A DNA stretch of 25,579 bases from Solirubrobacterales bacterium (GCA_016712175.1 JADJRQ010000006.1:1-25579); one strand, 5' to 3'. Positions 16,467 through 24,742 are shown, counted from the first letter of the stretch. Numbers and translations: made by a program. Notes: generated from the letters alone by a model not told the origin.

Positions 16467-17144
16467 ATGTCAGAGTCCGAAAACGAGATCGAAGGCGCAG
16501 TCACCGCTGAAGCCGAACCCCTTGAAGCCGAGAACGGCCACGTGGTCGAAGAGGGCGGCGAGACCGAAGGGGCGGCCGGCCATCGCCAGCTCGATGAAGA
16601 AACGATGCGGAAGCGCGAGGCGGCGCTGGCGCAGGTCGTCCAGTACGGGGACCCGGTCCTGAAGAGCCGCGCCTCCGAGATCGCGGTCTTTGACGACGGC
16701 CTCGCTCTGGAAATCGAGCGGATGATCCACCTGATGCGAGACGGGCTCGGAGTCGGTCTCGCGGCAACCCAGGTCGGCAAGCTGCGCCGTCTCCTTGTCT
16801 TCCAGACCAACGCTGACGCCACGCCTCAGGGCCTGGTCAACCCGGAGATCGAATGGCTCTCCGATGAAGCCGAAGTGATGGCCGAAGGCTGTCTAAGCAT
16901 CCCCCGTGTCGTCGTTGAAGTCGAGCGCCCCCTCTACGCGCGGGTTCGTGGCCAGGACCAGAACGGGGCCGAGGTCCTGATCGAGGCCTCCGGCCATGAA
17001 GCGCGTGTCCTCCAGCACGAGATCGATCACCTTGACGGCGTGCTGATTCTCGACCGGACCGAGCGTGCCCAGCGCAAAGGCGCGCTGAAGGCCCTGCGAC
17101 GGGGCGAGGCCTATTCGCCGCCGCAAGACGACGACGAAACGTGA
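16467..17144 (+). CDS. def: Peptide deformylase with acidic N-terminal extension
   Basis: Removes the formyl group from nascent N-terminal methionine; metal-dependent. All three motifs are intact: GVGLAATQ (95-102), EGCLSIP (140-146, metal ligand Cys142) and HEIDH (184-188, metal His184 and His188 with Glu185). The first 45 or so residues are unusual: Glu-rich, with few hydrophobics, and absent from standard deformylases (about 165-190 aa versus 225 here). A shorter product starting at Met47 would fit the family, but the ATG at 16467 has the promoter-like TAAACT just upstream. GTGA overlap with fmt, its functional partner in the formylation cycle. Confidence 0.93.
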   Translation: MSESENEIEGAVTAEAEPLEAENGHVVEEGGETEGAAGHRQLDEETMRKREAALAQVVQYGDPVLKSRASEIAVFDDGLALEIERMIHLMRDGLGVGLAATQVGKLRRLLVFQTNADATPQGLVNPEIEWLSDEAEVMAEGCLSIPRVVVEVERPLYARVRGQDQNGAEVLIEASGHEARVLQHEIDHLDGVLILDRTERAQRKGALKALRRGEAYSPPQDDDET

Positions 17145-18067
17145 GTAGCGGCGCCTTTCTCGGCACTTCCGATTTTGCCGCGACCGTGCTCGAACACATC
17201 GCGGCCTCGGCCCGGCGGCCCTCCCTCGCAGTGACCTTGCCGGACCGCCGCCAGGGGCGAGGTCGACAGGAACGGCCATCTCCGGTAGCCGCCAAGGCGG
17301 AGGAACTGGGGATCGAAGTCTTCAAGTCGGCGGACGTCAACGATCCCGCGGCAATCGAGAAGCTGAAGTCAGCCGGTGGTGAATGGGCCTCGATCTGCGC
17401 CTTTGGGCAGCTGATCAAGGAACCGCTTCTGACCGAATTGCCGATGCTGAACGTCCACCCTTCGCTGCTGCCGCGCTGGCGTGGGGCGGCGCCGATCGAG
17501 CGGGCGATCATGGCCGGCGATACCGAAACCGGGGTTGCGGTGATGCGCCTGGTCGAAGGGCTCGACTCGGGACCGGTGGCGATGGTCGAGTCGACCGCAA
17601 TCGACGAAAGCGAAGACTTCGGCTCGCTTTCCGCCCGACTCGCCGAGATCGGTGGCCAACTGCTGGTGCGGGCCCTCGAGGCGGCAAACGAAGGCGGACT
17701 CGACTGGACCGAGCAGGATGAAGACGGTGTCACCTACGCCGAGAAGATCTCCGGAGACGACCGCCGCCTCGACCCCTCAGACAAGGCCGTCGACCTCCAC
17801 AACCGCGTACGGGCACTCAACCCGCACATCGGCGCCTACCTTGCCCTCGAGGGCGACGACCGCCTCGCGGTGAGGGTGACGACGCTGCTCGACCGGCCAA
17901 GCTGGGGCCCGGGTCAGGTAGTCGGCGACGACGGTGACCTGCTGCTGTCCTGCGGGGACCGGACCCTCAGGCTCGACGTCGTCCAGCCTCCCGGCAAGAA
18001 GGAGATGGACGCCGGTTCTTACCTCCGTGGGCACGGCCTGCCGGATCTGGCCCCGGTCACGGGGTGA
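17141..18067 (+). CDS. fmt: Methionyl-tRNA formyltransferase
   Basis: Formylates initiator Met-tRNA using 10-formyl-tetrahydrofolate. The 308-aa protein starts with AFLGTSDFAATVLEHI, matching the family's FLGTP-F start. It carries PDRRQGRGR, the catalytic segment NVHPSLLPRWRGAAPI (104-119) with Asn104 and His106, and GLDSGPV with Asp142, which together form the N-H-D active site. The C-terminal tRNA-binding domain includes NPHIGAYL. The GTG start overlaps the def stop. rsmB follows after four bases. Unbroken frame. Confidence 0.95.
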   Translation: MSSGAFLGTSDFAATVLEHIAASARRPSLAVTLPDRRQGRGRQERPSPVAAKAEELGIEVFKSADVNDPAAIEKLKSAGGEWASICAFGQLIKEPLLTELPMLNVHPSLLPRWRGAAPIERAIMAGDTETGVAVMRLVEGLDSGPVAMVESTAIDESEDFGSLSARLAEIGGQLLVRALEAANEGGLDWTEQDEDGVTYAEKISGDDRRLDPSDKAVDLHNRVRALNPHIGAYLALEGDDRLAVRVTTLLDRPSWGPGQVVGDDGDLLLSCGDRTLRLDVVQPPGKKEMDAGSYLRGHGLPDLAPVTG

Positions 18068-18071
18068 AACC

Positions 18072-19427
18072 TTGAGCAAGGTCACCCCCGAACGGGAAGC
18101 CGCCTACGCGGTGCTCCGTCGAACTTTCGAAGGCGGCGAGTTCACCGAGACTGCCTTCCGCGACGAGGCCGAGACCCGGGGCCTTGAAGGGCGCTCCCGA
18201 TCACAGGCGATGCGCATGTCGTTCGGCGCTGTGCAGCGCAAGGGGACGACCGACGCTGTCGTCTCCGGCTTCATCCGGAAGAAGGGGCAGCGACCGGATC
18301 CGCCGGTGATTGCCGCCCTTCGTCTGGGCGTTTTCGAACTTCTCTTTTCCGATGGCACTCCCGACCATGCCGTTGTCGATCAGACGGTGAGCCTGGTCAA
18401 GGGGTCTGCGCCACATGCGTCCGGTTTCGTCAACGCGCTGCTGCGGAGGACTCTGCGGGAAAGGGACAGAGTCATGAGCACGCTTGCCGATGACTCGACG
18501 CCCGAGAAAGCGGCAATTGCCCATTCGGCGCCTTCCTGGCTGGTCGACCTCTGGTGGAAGCAGCTCGGCCCTGAACGGGCAAAGGCGGTGCTTGCCGCGG
18601 CGAACGAGCCGAGTGAGAGGGCGCTCCGGGTGAACACTGCGCGGCTCACCCTCGACGAGGCGATGGAGCGGCTCGGCACCGATGTGCTCGAACTCGAACC
18701 GGCGACGGGCGAGTGGCCGATGGCCCCGGCCGACCTGCTCATTGCCCGTGGCAACCTCGCCGAAGCCGAAGCGGCCGCGCTCGAAGGTCTGGTCGTTGCA
18801 CAGTCCCGTGGATCGGCTGCGGTGGTCGAGGTGCTCGACCCTCAGCCCGGTGAACGTGTTCTCGACCTTTGCGCCGGCCCCGGGATCAAGACCGGTCAGA
18901 TCGCGGCCCGGGTGGGTCGTCAAGGCAACATGGTTTCGGTCGAGCCCGACGCCGACCGGGCCGAAGAAGTCGCTTCGCAGCTCGAGCGGCTCGGCTTCCA
19001 CAACGGGCTGGTGGTCGAAGCCGACGCCCGCGACGGCGAGATCCTTTCGACTTTCAACCGGGTCCTGGTCGACGCGCCTTGCTCGGACCTCGGAGCCCTT
19101 TCCTCCCGCCCTGATGCGCGCTGGCGCAAGTCGCCGGCGGTGATCGAGCGGGTGACCGAGCTCCAGGCAGCCATCCTCGACCGGGCCGCGGAATACCTTG
19201 AACCGGGAGGGACCCTGGTCTATTCGACCTGCACCATCTCGGCCGACGAAAATGCGAAGCAGGCCCTCGCTTTCGCCGAAAGGTCAGGACTAGTGATCGA
19301 TGATCTGGGGTGCTCGCACCGGGCCTTCTCTCGGCGCGACGATTCACGTTTCCTCCAGATGCTGCCAGACCGGGATCGAACCACCGGATTTTTCATCTCA
19401 CGCCTAAGGCGGCCTGAGTCTGGATAA
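18072..19427 (+). CDS. rsmB: 16S rRNA (cytosine-967-C5)-methyltransferase
   Basis: Methylates C967 of 16S rRNA using SAM, which metK supplies. The 451-aa protein has an N-terminal NusB-like RNA-binding domain (about 1-140) and a Sun/NOL1-type methyltransferase domain with DLCAGPGIKTGQIAA (about 265-279), DAPCSDLGALSSRPDARWRK (about 333-352) and VYSTCTIS (about 381-388), the two cysteines being those of the family mechanism. I start at the TTG 18072, four bases after the fmt stop, because upstream sequence in this frame is inside fmt; AREAAY-like sequence (EREAAYAVL) follows directly. The stop codon lies inside a possible promoter for the next gene. Confidence 0.93.
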   Translation: MSKVTPEREAAYAVLRRTFEGGEFTETAFRDEAETRGLEGRSRSQAMRMSFGAVQRKGTTDAVVSGFIRKKGQRPDPPVIAALRLGVFELLFSDGTPDHAVVDQTVSLVKGSAPHASGFVNALLRRTLRERDRVMSTLADDSTPEKAAIAHSAPSWLVDLWWKQLGPERAKAVLAAANEPSERALRVNTARLTLDEAMERLGTDVLELEPATGEWPMAPADLLIARGNLAEAEAAALEGLVVAQSRGSAAVVEVLDPQPGERVLDLCAGPGIKTGQIAARVGRQGNMVSVEPDADRAEEVASQLERLGFHNGLVVEADARDGEILSTFNRVLVDAPCSDLGALSSRPDARWRKSPAVIERVTELQAAILDRAAEYLEPGGTLVYSTCTISADENAKQALAFAERSGLVIDDLGCSHRAFSRRDDSRFLQMLPDRDRTTGFFISRLRRPESG

Positions 19428-19428
19428 T
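19423..19428 (+). promoter_or_regulatory. Putative internal leaderless -10 (GATAAT)
   Basis: GATAAT matches TATAAT at five of six bases, overlaps the rsmB TAA stop and lies exactly six bases before the ATG of the zinc-ribbon gene. It could drive zinc-ribbon and rpe separately from the upstream operon. Confidence 0.4.
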
Positions 19429-19434
19429 GGACGC

Positions 19435-19677
19435 ATGCCTGATTCCGAGAAACCGGCGACAACTGTTGAGAAGCGCCCGGCCTGTCCTGGCTGTGGTGAA
19501 CCGTGGCTGCGGCCGACCCAGCTTCCCGGCCGGTTCCGCTGTGTCTACTGCCTGTCGCGCTACGAGCTGGTGTCCCAGTGCCCCGACTGCGGTGAGCACC
19601 AGACCATCGCCCGGATGAGTACAACTGAAGACATGACCTGTCAGTCCTGCGGTGGCTCGATGCTGAGGCCCCTGTGA
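19435..19677 (+). CDS. Small double zinc-ribbon protein
   Basis: An 80-aa soluble protein with four CxxC knuckles: Cys17/20, Cys36/39, Cys49/52 and Cys69/72, enough for two zinc-ribbon sites. Its layout (CPGC, CVYC, CPDC, CQSC) recalls the E. coli YfgJ-type zinc-ribbon proteins, but I do not claim that family. Function unknown; it might bind RNA or a protein partner. It starts seven bases after the rsmB stop and its TGA overlaps the GTG of rpe, so it is probably co-expressed and worth noting as a small gene embedded in a conserved operon. Confidence 0.75.
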   Translation: MPDSEKPATTVEKRPACPGCGEPWLRPTQLPGRFRCVYCLSRYELVSQCPDCGEHQTIARMSTTEDMTCQSCGGSMLRPL

Positions 19678-20356
19678 GTGCCGGAAACCGCGACGACTAT
19701 TCCGGAATCCAGATCGCTCCGTCGATTCTTTCGGCCGACTTCTCCCGGCTGGGTTCGGCGATCGCAGAAGTAATGGACGCGGGCGCGAAAGTCATTCACT
19801 TCGACGTCATGGATGGAGACTTCGTTCCGCCGATCACCATCGGGCCGCTGGTCGCTTCCAACATCGCCGACCAGATTCACGATGCCGGTGGAGTGCTTGA
19901 CGTCCACATGATGGTCAACCGGCCAGAGCAGCAGATCGAAGAATTCGCAACGGCCGGAGCCGACAGCATCACCTTCCACTACGAAGCGACCCCGCATGCC
20001 CACCGCTTGCTGGGTGCGATCCGGGAACTCGACGTGCTCGCGGGAGTAGCGATCAATCCTGGGACCCCGGCCGAGGCGATCGAAGAATTGAACGATATGG
20101 CCGACCTGATCCTCGCGATGACCGTGAACCCGGGTTGGGGCGGGCAGGCGTTCATCAAGGCCTCACCGGACAAAGTGAAGCGGCTCGTGCCGCTTGCCGG
20201 AGACGCCTTGATCGAAGTCGATGGTGGCATCGGCACCAGCACCGCCGGTTCAATGGCGGCGGCCGGCGCGACCGTCATGAGGCCGGATCGGCAATCTTCG
20301 GCACGACCCCGCGCAGGCTTTCTCGGACATCAAGGCGGCGGCCAGCCGGGGCCTGA
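19674..20356 (+). CDS. rpe: Ribulose-phosphate 3-epimerase, two or three frameshifts at the 3' end
   Basis: Interconverts ribulose 5-phosphate and xylulose 5-phosphate. TIM-barrel motifs: QIAPSILSADFSRLG (13-27, active-site Ser), HFDVMDGDFVP (42-52, metal His43 and Asp45), DVHMMV (metal His78), VNPGWGGQAF and IEVDGGI (metal Asp). After GATVM the frame shifts near 20279 (AGSAIFGT in frame 2) and near 20305 (DPAQAFSDIKAAASRG in frame 1), each explained by one missing G. Frame 1 then runs to 20496 with an unfamiliar Arg-rich tail; the usual family length (about 220-228 aa) fits a stop at 20354-20356, reached if the gggg run near 20348 has one G too many. GTG start overlaps the zinc-ribbon stop. 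Confidence 0.88.
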
Positions 20357-20548
20357 TGCGTGGCTTGGGTCTCTCATCGCAGTTGCGCCTGCTCGGCAGG
20401 GTCCTCACACGCAGGCTCGGAGGAGCGGCCTCTGCTGGATCGCGCGACCGTCGCGGAGGCCCGGGCGCAGATGCGGCGGTCAGGCAGCGCGAATGAAGCA
20501 GGGACGGGAGTCATAAGCGAGCAGCAGTCGAAGCAGAAAACTGCTTAC

Positions 20549-21962
20549 CTAGTCTTCGAATCCTGCCAGCCTGGCTTCTATTTCCTCGCTTGACCCTCGG
20601 TTGGTACATCCCCCTCCACTCCCTCGGGACGTCGGTAGATACGAAGATCGAAGTGAAGAGCATGAGGGCGGTCAGGGTGAAGCCGATCTCGACCCGCACG
20701 TTGCCGTCACTGATGAACGGCAGGAACATCCAGACCACGAAGAAGCCCGCGCAGGAGATCCAGCGGATCGATGCCCGCCGGCCTGGCCCTGGCGAGGCAG
20801 GCCTGGTTCACGGTGACCGCAAGCAGGTAGAGCCCCATGCCCGCGGTGACCAGCAGCAGGCCCTGGACCGGATAGGTGAACTTGTCGAGAAAGCGAGCTG
20901 CATCAGCTGGGGGCCGGCGACCACCACGACCAGGGCGGTGAACGGCGGTGAACCCGGCGATGCCCATAGCGACCATCCGCACCGAATGGTGGAACTGCCG
21001 CTCGGAATCGTGGTCGGTCTGGTGTGGAGCGAAGTCAGGTGGGGGCAGGATGCTGGTCGAGACGGCCTGGAAGAGCTGGAGCGGGGCCCGGGCGATCATC
21101 AGCACGTTGAAGATGAATCCAGCCGCGGCGACGCCTCTGATGCTGCGCACGACCAGCGGTCCGGCGTTGAGGAAGAACCTGCTCGGCGAACATGACGAGG
21201 AACAGCGATCCGACGAATCCGGCTCCGCTGGAGAAGGAGAACTCGGCCATCGTTTCGGTCTCTTCGGTCTCGGCAACCCCTTCGACCTTTCGTTGCTCGG
21301 CCTCCTTCTTGGTTCGCCGGCGGATGGCCGACGGGACCACCATCAGGCTGAGCAGCGGTGCCGCGACAATGCCGATCGCAACCATCGTCTGACCGCTCAA
21401 CAGACCGACCGCCACCAGAACTGCGAAGAGGGTCCGGAACACGGACTCCGACAGGATCAGGCCGGTGAAAAGGCCGAACTGCTGGTGGCCGGCGAGGTAT
21501 CCGCGGGCGTAGTAGCTCGCCGCGTAGAAGAGAACCGAGCTGAAGAACACCCAGTAGAGGGCATCGTTGCCGGACATCAGACCGTCTTCGAGAGGTTGCC
21601 TGAAGATCAGGGCAACGATCGCGAAGCCGATCGCGAGGATCACCTGGATCTTGGCCGCGACCTTGACGGGAGCGGTGTCGGGCTCGCCGCGCTCGAGGTG
21701 TTCGGAGATGTGCCGGGACAGCAACTGGTCGACCGGGCGATACAGGGTCGAGACCGTGATGAAGACGGCTGACCAGAGAATGGCTATTTCGCCGTAGGCG
21801 TTGGCATCCAGGTCATGCGCCGCGATGAAGAAGTAGATGCCGGTGAACAGGCCGGAGCTTGCCGACTCCGGTTGTCAGAAAGCCGGCCGTCTTCCCGTAT
21901 TCACGGGACTTCTTGCTGCTGGCTTCGGCCGCGTCGTTTGCGGTTTCGGGAGTCGGTTCCAA
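20549..21962 (-). pseudogene. Polysaccharide/lipid-linked oligosaccharide flippase (MOP superfamily), heavily frameshifted
   Basis: Integral membrane flippase readable only by joining frames. From the TTG at 21962: EPTPETANDAAEASSKKSRE, then GLFTGIYFFIAAHDLDANAY, TLYRPVDQLLSRHISEHLER and many hydrophobic helices, FFLNAGPLVVRSIRGVAAAG, QLFQAVSTSILP-HLTSLH, ALVVVVAGPQLMQLAF, DKFTYPVQGLLLVTAGMGLY, VTVNQACLA, RWISCAGFFVVWMFLPFIS, and a plausible end SSEEIEARLAGFED with stop at 20549-20551. Breaks lie near 21862, 21179, 21043, 21020, 20944 (a 10-bp tandem duplication), 20780 and 20612. Seven disruptions may be sequencing error, as in neighbours, or real decay. It starts 13 bases after the glycosyltransferase stop and probably exports the lipid-linked sugar that enzyme makes. 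MurJ cannot be excluded. Confidence 0.75.
20934..20953 (-). repeat. 10-bp perfect tandem duplication inside the flippase gene
   Basis: ggcggtgaac occurs twice without a spacer (20934-20943, 20944-20953). Reading with a single copy gives GIAGFTALVVVVAGPQLMQ, the expected helix; with two copies the frame is lost. It could be a slippage mutation or an assembly artefact. Confidence 0.85.
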
Positions 21963-21975
21963 GATGATTGACTGG

Positions 21976-22971
21976 CTAGACCGGGGTGCGGTCGCGGGGA
22001 GGGTCGAGCTGGTGGGTCGGTTCGACTCCCAACTCGAGTTCGATCCTCCGCACTCTCTCAAATACTCGCTGGGTCATGACCCTTTGTCCGGCCAGCAGGT
22101 CGCCGATGATGCCCAGGGCGAAGAACTGGATCGAGACGATGAAGAGAACTGCACCGAGCAGCAGCGACTGGATGTGGCCGGTGCGGTCGCCGTTGAAGAT
22201 CCAGTCGATCAGGAACGGCATCCAGGCGGCGACCGCACCGATGCCGGCGATCGCGGCCAGCGCGAAGAAGACTTTGAGCGGCTCGTAGCGGGCGTAGATC
22301 CTGAGGATCGCCAGCCCGTTTCGCCGGACGTAGGCCGAGGTCGAACCGAACAGCCGCGATTCCCTCGTTTTGGCGTTTGTGTGGATCACGACTTCGTCCA
22401 CGGCGACGCGGGCCTTGCCCGCCTGAATCAGGCTCTCGAGCGTGTAAGTGAAGTTGTCGACGACCAGCAACTGGAGCGCCGCCTCGCGGTTGTAGGCGCG
22501 GAAGCCGGACGTGGCGTCGGAGATCTCCGTGTCGGAAAGGCGCCGCACGACCCAGCTGCCGAAGCCCTGGAGGAACTTCTTCGACGGGGAGAAGTGGGCG
22601 ATCGTGTCGACGTCGCGGTCACCCACCACCATTTCGGCCCGGCCGTCGAGGATCGGCTGGATCAGCAGTGGGATGTCGGCTCCGGAGTACTGATTGTCGG
22701 CGTCGGTGTTGACGACGATGTCGGCTCCCAGCTTCAAACAGGCGTCCATACCGGCCTGGAATCCGGTCGCGAGTCCGCGGTTGTTCGGCAGTTTGATGAT
22801 GTGGTCGACGCCGTTCCTGATGGCCACATCGACGGTGCCGTCGGTCGATCCGTCATCGATCACCAGGGTCTCGATCAGGTCGACTCCAGGCATCTCCGTG
22901 GGGAGATCGGCCAGGGTCGAGGGGAGGGTTTCCTCCTCGTTGAGACATGGGATCTGGATGATTACCTTCAT
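21976..22971 (-). CDS. Family 2 glycosyltransferase, DPM1/GtrB-like, with C-terminal membrane helices
   Basis: A 331-aa GT-A enzyme likely transferring a sugar from a nucleotide donor to a polyprenyl phosphate. MKVIIQIPCLNEEETLPSTL opens the domain; VIDDGSTDGT (37-46) and NTDADNQY (88-95) provide the nucleotide/metal-binding acidic residues; TSGFRAYNREAAL is the acceptor-side segment seen in dolichyl-phosphate mannosyltransferase relatives. Two hydrophobic helices (about 240-262 and 272-296) anchor it to the membrane. The ATG at 22971 is the family-typical start. Only 19 bases separate it from the divergent ribD start. It forms a unit with the flippase downstream, suggesting lipid-linked saccharide synthesis and export. 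Donor and acceptor unknown. Confidence 0.9.
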   Translation of the reverse strand: MKVIIQIPCLNEEETLPSTLADLPTEMPGVDLIETLVIDDGSTDGTVDVAIRNGVDHIIKLPNNRGLATGFQAGMDACLKLGADIVVNTDADNQYSGADIPLLIQPILDGRAEMVVGDRDVDTIAHFSPSKKFLQGFGSWVVRRLSDTEISDATSGFRAYNREAALQLLVVDNFTYTLESLIQAGKARVAVDEVVIHTNAKTRESRLFGSTSAYVRRNGLAILRIYARYEPLKVFFALAAIAGIGAVAAWMPFLIDWIFNGDRTGHIQSLLLGAVLFIVSIQFFALGIIGDLLAGQRVMTQRVFERVRRIELELGVEPTHQLDPPRDRTPV

Positions 22972-22990
22972 AAGTCGTCAAGATTCTCCC

Positions 22991-24114
22991 ATGCGGACCG
23001 ATCAACCACCTACGGAGACGGAGATCTGGGACAGAGCTCTTCACCTGGCCGAGCGCGGTCGGGGCTTCGCCAGCCCCAATCCGGTGGTCGGATGCGTGAT
23101 CGTACGGGGCGGAAAAATGATCGGGGAGGGCTGGCACAAGCGCCACGGCGATCTCCACGCGGAGCGGGTTGCCCTGGCTGACGCCGCCGAGCGCGGCAAC
23201 GATCCCTCGGGCGCCACCGCCTACGTGACCCTGGAGCCCTGCGCCCACCACGGCAGCCAGCCGCCCTGCGCCGAGGCGCTGATCGATGCCGGCATCACCG
23301 AAGTGGTGATCGGCTACGGCGATCCGACCGGGAAGACCCGGGGCAAAGGACCGAAGCTGCTGCGAGAGGCCGGAGTGAAGGTGCGCGACGCCGACGCCCA
23401 GGCGATCCATCGGTGCCGCATGTTGATCCAGGACTTCCTGAAAGTCTCCGCCACGGGCCGACCCCTGATCACCCTCAAGACAGCGATGAGCCTTGACGGG
23501 AAGGTTGCGACGAAGGAGGGCGACTCCCGGTGGATCTCCGGACCTGAGAGCCGCAAACTGGTGCACAGCTGGCGCGCGAAGGTCGACTCGGTCGCAGTCG
23601 GTTCGGGAACCTTCCTCGCCGACGATCCCCGCCTCACCGCACGGACCGAAGGTGAGGCCAGGCAGCCTGCCCGGGTGATCTTCGACTCCGGCCCGGCGGT
23701 CACTCCGGATGCGGCACTCTTCGAGGACATCGACGAAGCGCCGGTCGTGATCGTCGCCTCACCGAGCACGCCGACCGAGAAGCTAGAACCTCTTCGCGAA
23801 GCCGGAGCCCGGATTCTCGTCAGCCGCGGCACGGGCGCTGTCGAACGATTCGTCGAAGCCCTCACTCAGCTCGGCGAGATCGGGATCGCTTCGATGCTGC
23901 TCGAAGGCGGTCCGACCCTGGCGGGGGTTGCGATCGCTTCGGGCGAAGTCGACCGGTGGAAGTCTTCGTCGCTCCCCTGATCATCGGCGGCGGCCAGTCG
24001 GCGGTAAAGGGCCGGGGCCGGACCTGATCCGGGACGCGATCCGGGGTCCCGCGGTTGCTCGCGACGCCGGTCGGTCAAGATGTGTTGATGAGCGCGACCC
24101 TGAAGGAGTGGTGA
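22991..24114 (+). CDS. ribD: Bifunctional riboflavin biosynthesis deaminase/reductase RibD, three frameshifts
   Basis: Second and third steps of riboflavin synthesis: deamination then reduction of the pyrimidine intermediate. Deaminase domain: SPNPVVGCVIV (28-38), HAE (56-58, zinc His56 and catalytic Glu58) and EPCAHHGSQPPC (zinc Cys84 and Cys93). Reductase domain: TLKTAMSLDGKVAT, DSRWISG, VGSGTFLADDPRLTAR and LLEGGPTLAG. The frame breaks at 23955 (DR then VEVFVAPLIIGGGQSAVKG), near 24015 (PDLIRDAIR in frame 3) and near 24048 (LLATPVGQDVLMSATLKEW, stop 24112-24114), a normal RibD end. The ATG at 22991 has no Shine-Dalgarno. The next start is two bases after the stop. There is no room upstream for an FMN riboswitch. 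Confidence 0.92.
24102..24108 (+). promoter_or_regulatory. Ribosome binding site of ribE
   Basis: GAAGGAG ends seven bases before the ATG at 24116 and lies within the last codons of ribD (KEW). It fixes the ribE start and supports operon expression. Confidence 0.7.
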
Positions 24115-24115
24115 C

Positions 24116-24739
24116 ATGTTTTCCGGACTGGTGGCCGATCTCGGTCGCGTGGAAACGATCGATTCCGACGACGAAGGCGCGCGGCTCAGCGTCGCGACCG
24201 GCCTCGCCGATCAGATCGCACCCGGTGACTCGGTCGCCGTCAACGGTGTTTGCCTGACCGCGATCGAAGTCACGCAAACCGGCTTCTCGGCCGAAGCGAT
24301 GGCCCAGACTCTGAACCTGACTTCACTTGGCAGCCTGGCCGACGGCACGGCGGTCAACCTCGAACTGGCGCTTCGGGCGGACCAGCGGCTCGGCGGCCAT
24401 ATCGTCCAGGGCCACGTCGACGGGGCCGGCCGGGTCGGCTCATTGACCGAAGACGGCTTTTCACTCAGGGTGAGGGTCGTGCTCCCGGAAAACCTCGCGA
24501 AGTACGTCGTGCCCCAGGGATCGATCACTCTCGAAGGGGTGAGCCTGACGGTGACCGAATGCGGCCGGGACTGGGCGGAAGTGGCCCTGATCCCCGAAAC
24601 CAGAGAGCGGACGACGCTGGGCGCACTGGCAGTCGATCAGTCAATAAACGTGGAGTGTGACGTAATCGCCAAATACGTCGAGCGGATGGTGTCACCATAT
24701 GAAGCGCACAACCAACTTCCAGAGAGCGAGACCGAGTAG
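24116..24739 (+). CDS. ribE: Riboflavin synthase, alpha subunit
   Basis: Dismutates two 6,7-dimethyl-8-ribityllumazine molecules to riboflavin. The 207-aa protein begins MFSGLVADLG (family start is MFTGI/MFSGI) and contains two lumazine-binding repeats: GDSVAVNGVCLT with LGGHIVQGHVDG in the first, and QGSITLEGVSLTV with ECDVIAKYVERM in the second. The usual IPHT near the C-terminus reads IPETRE here, a small deviation at a position normally conserved. Strong Shine-Dalgarno upstream; ribBA follows three bases after the stop. No frame problems. Called ribC in some naming schemes. Confidence 0.95.
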   Translation: MFSGLVADLGRVETIDSDDEGARLSVATGLADQIAPGDSVAVNGVCLTAIEVTQTGFSAEAMAQTLNLTSLGSLADGTAVNLELALRADQRLGGHIVQGHVDGAGRVGSLTEDGFSLRVRVVLPENLAKYVVPQGSITLEGVSLTVTECGRDWAEVALIPETRERTTLGALAVDQSINVECDVIAKYVERMVSPYEAHNQLPESETE

Positions 24740-24742
24740 ACC

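Noticed and set aside
21859..23181. 440-residue plus-strand open frame antisense to the glycosyltransferase
   Set aside because: Acidic/Arg-rich shadow without domains; the minus strand encodes a well-formed GT2 enzyme, and the frame overlaps the true ribD start only by continuing into it.
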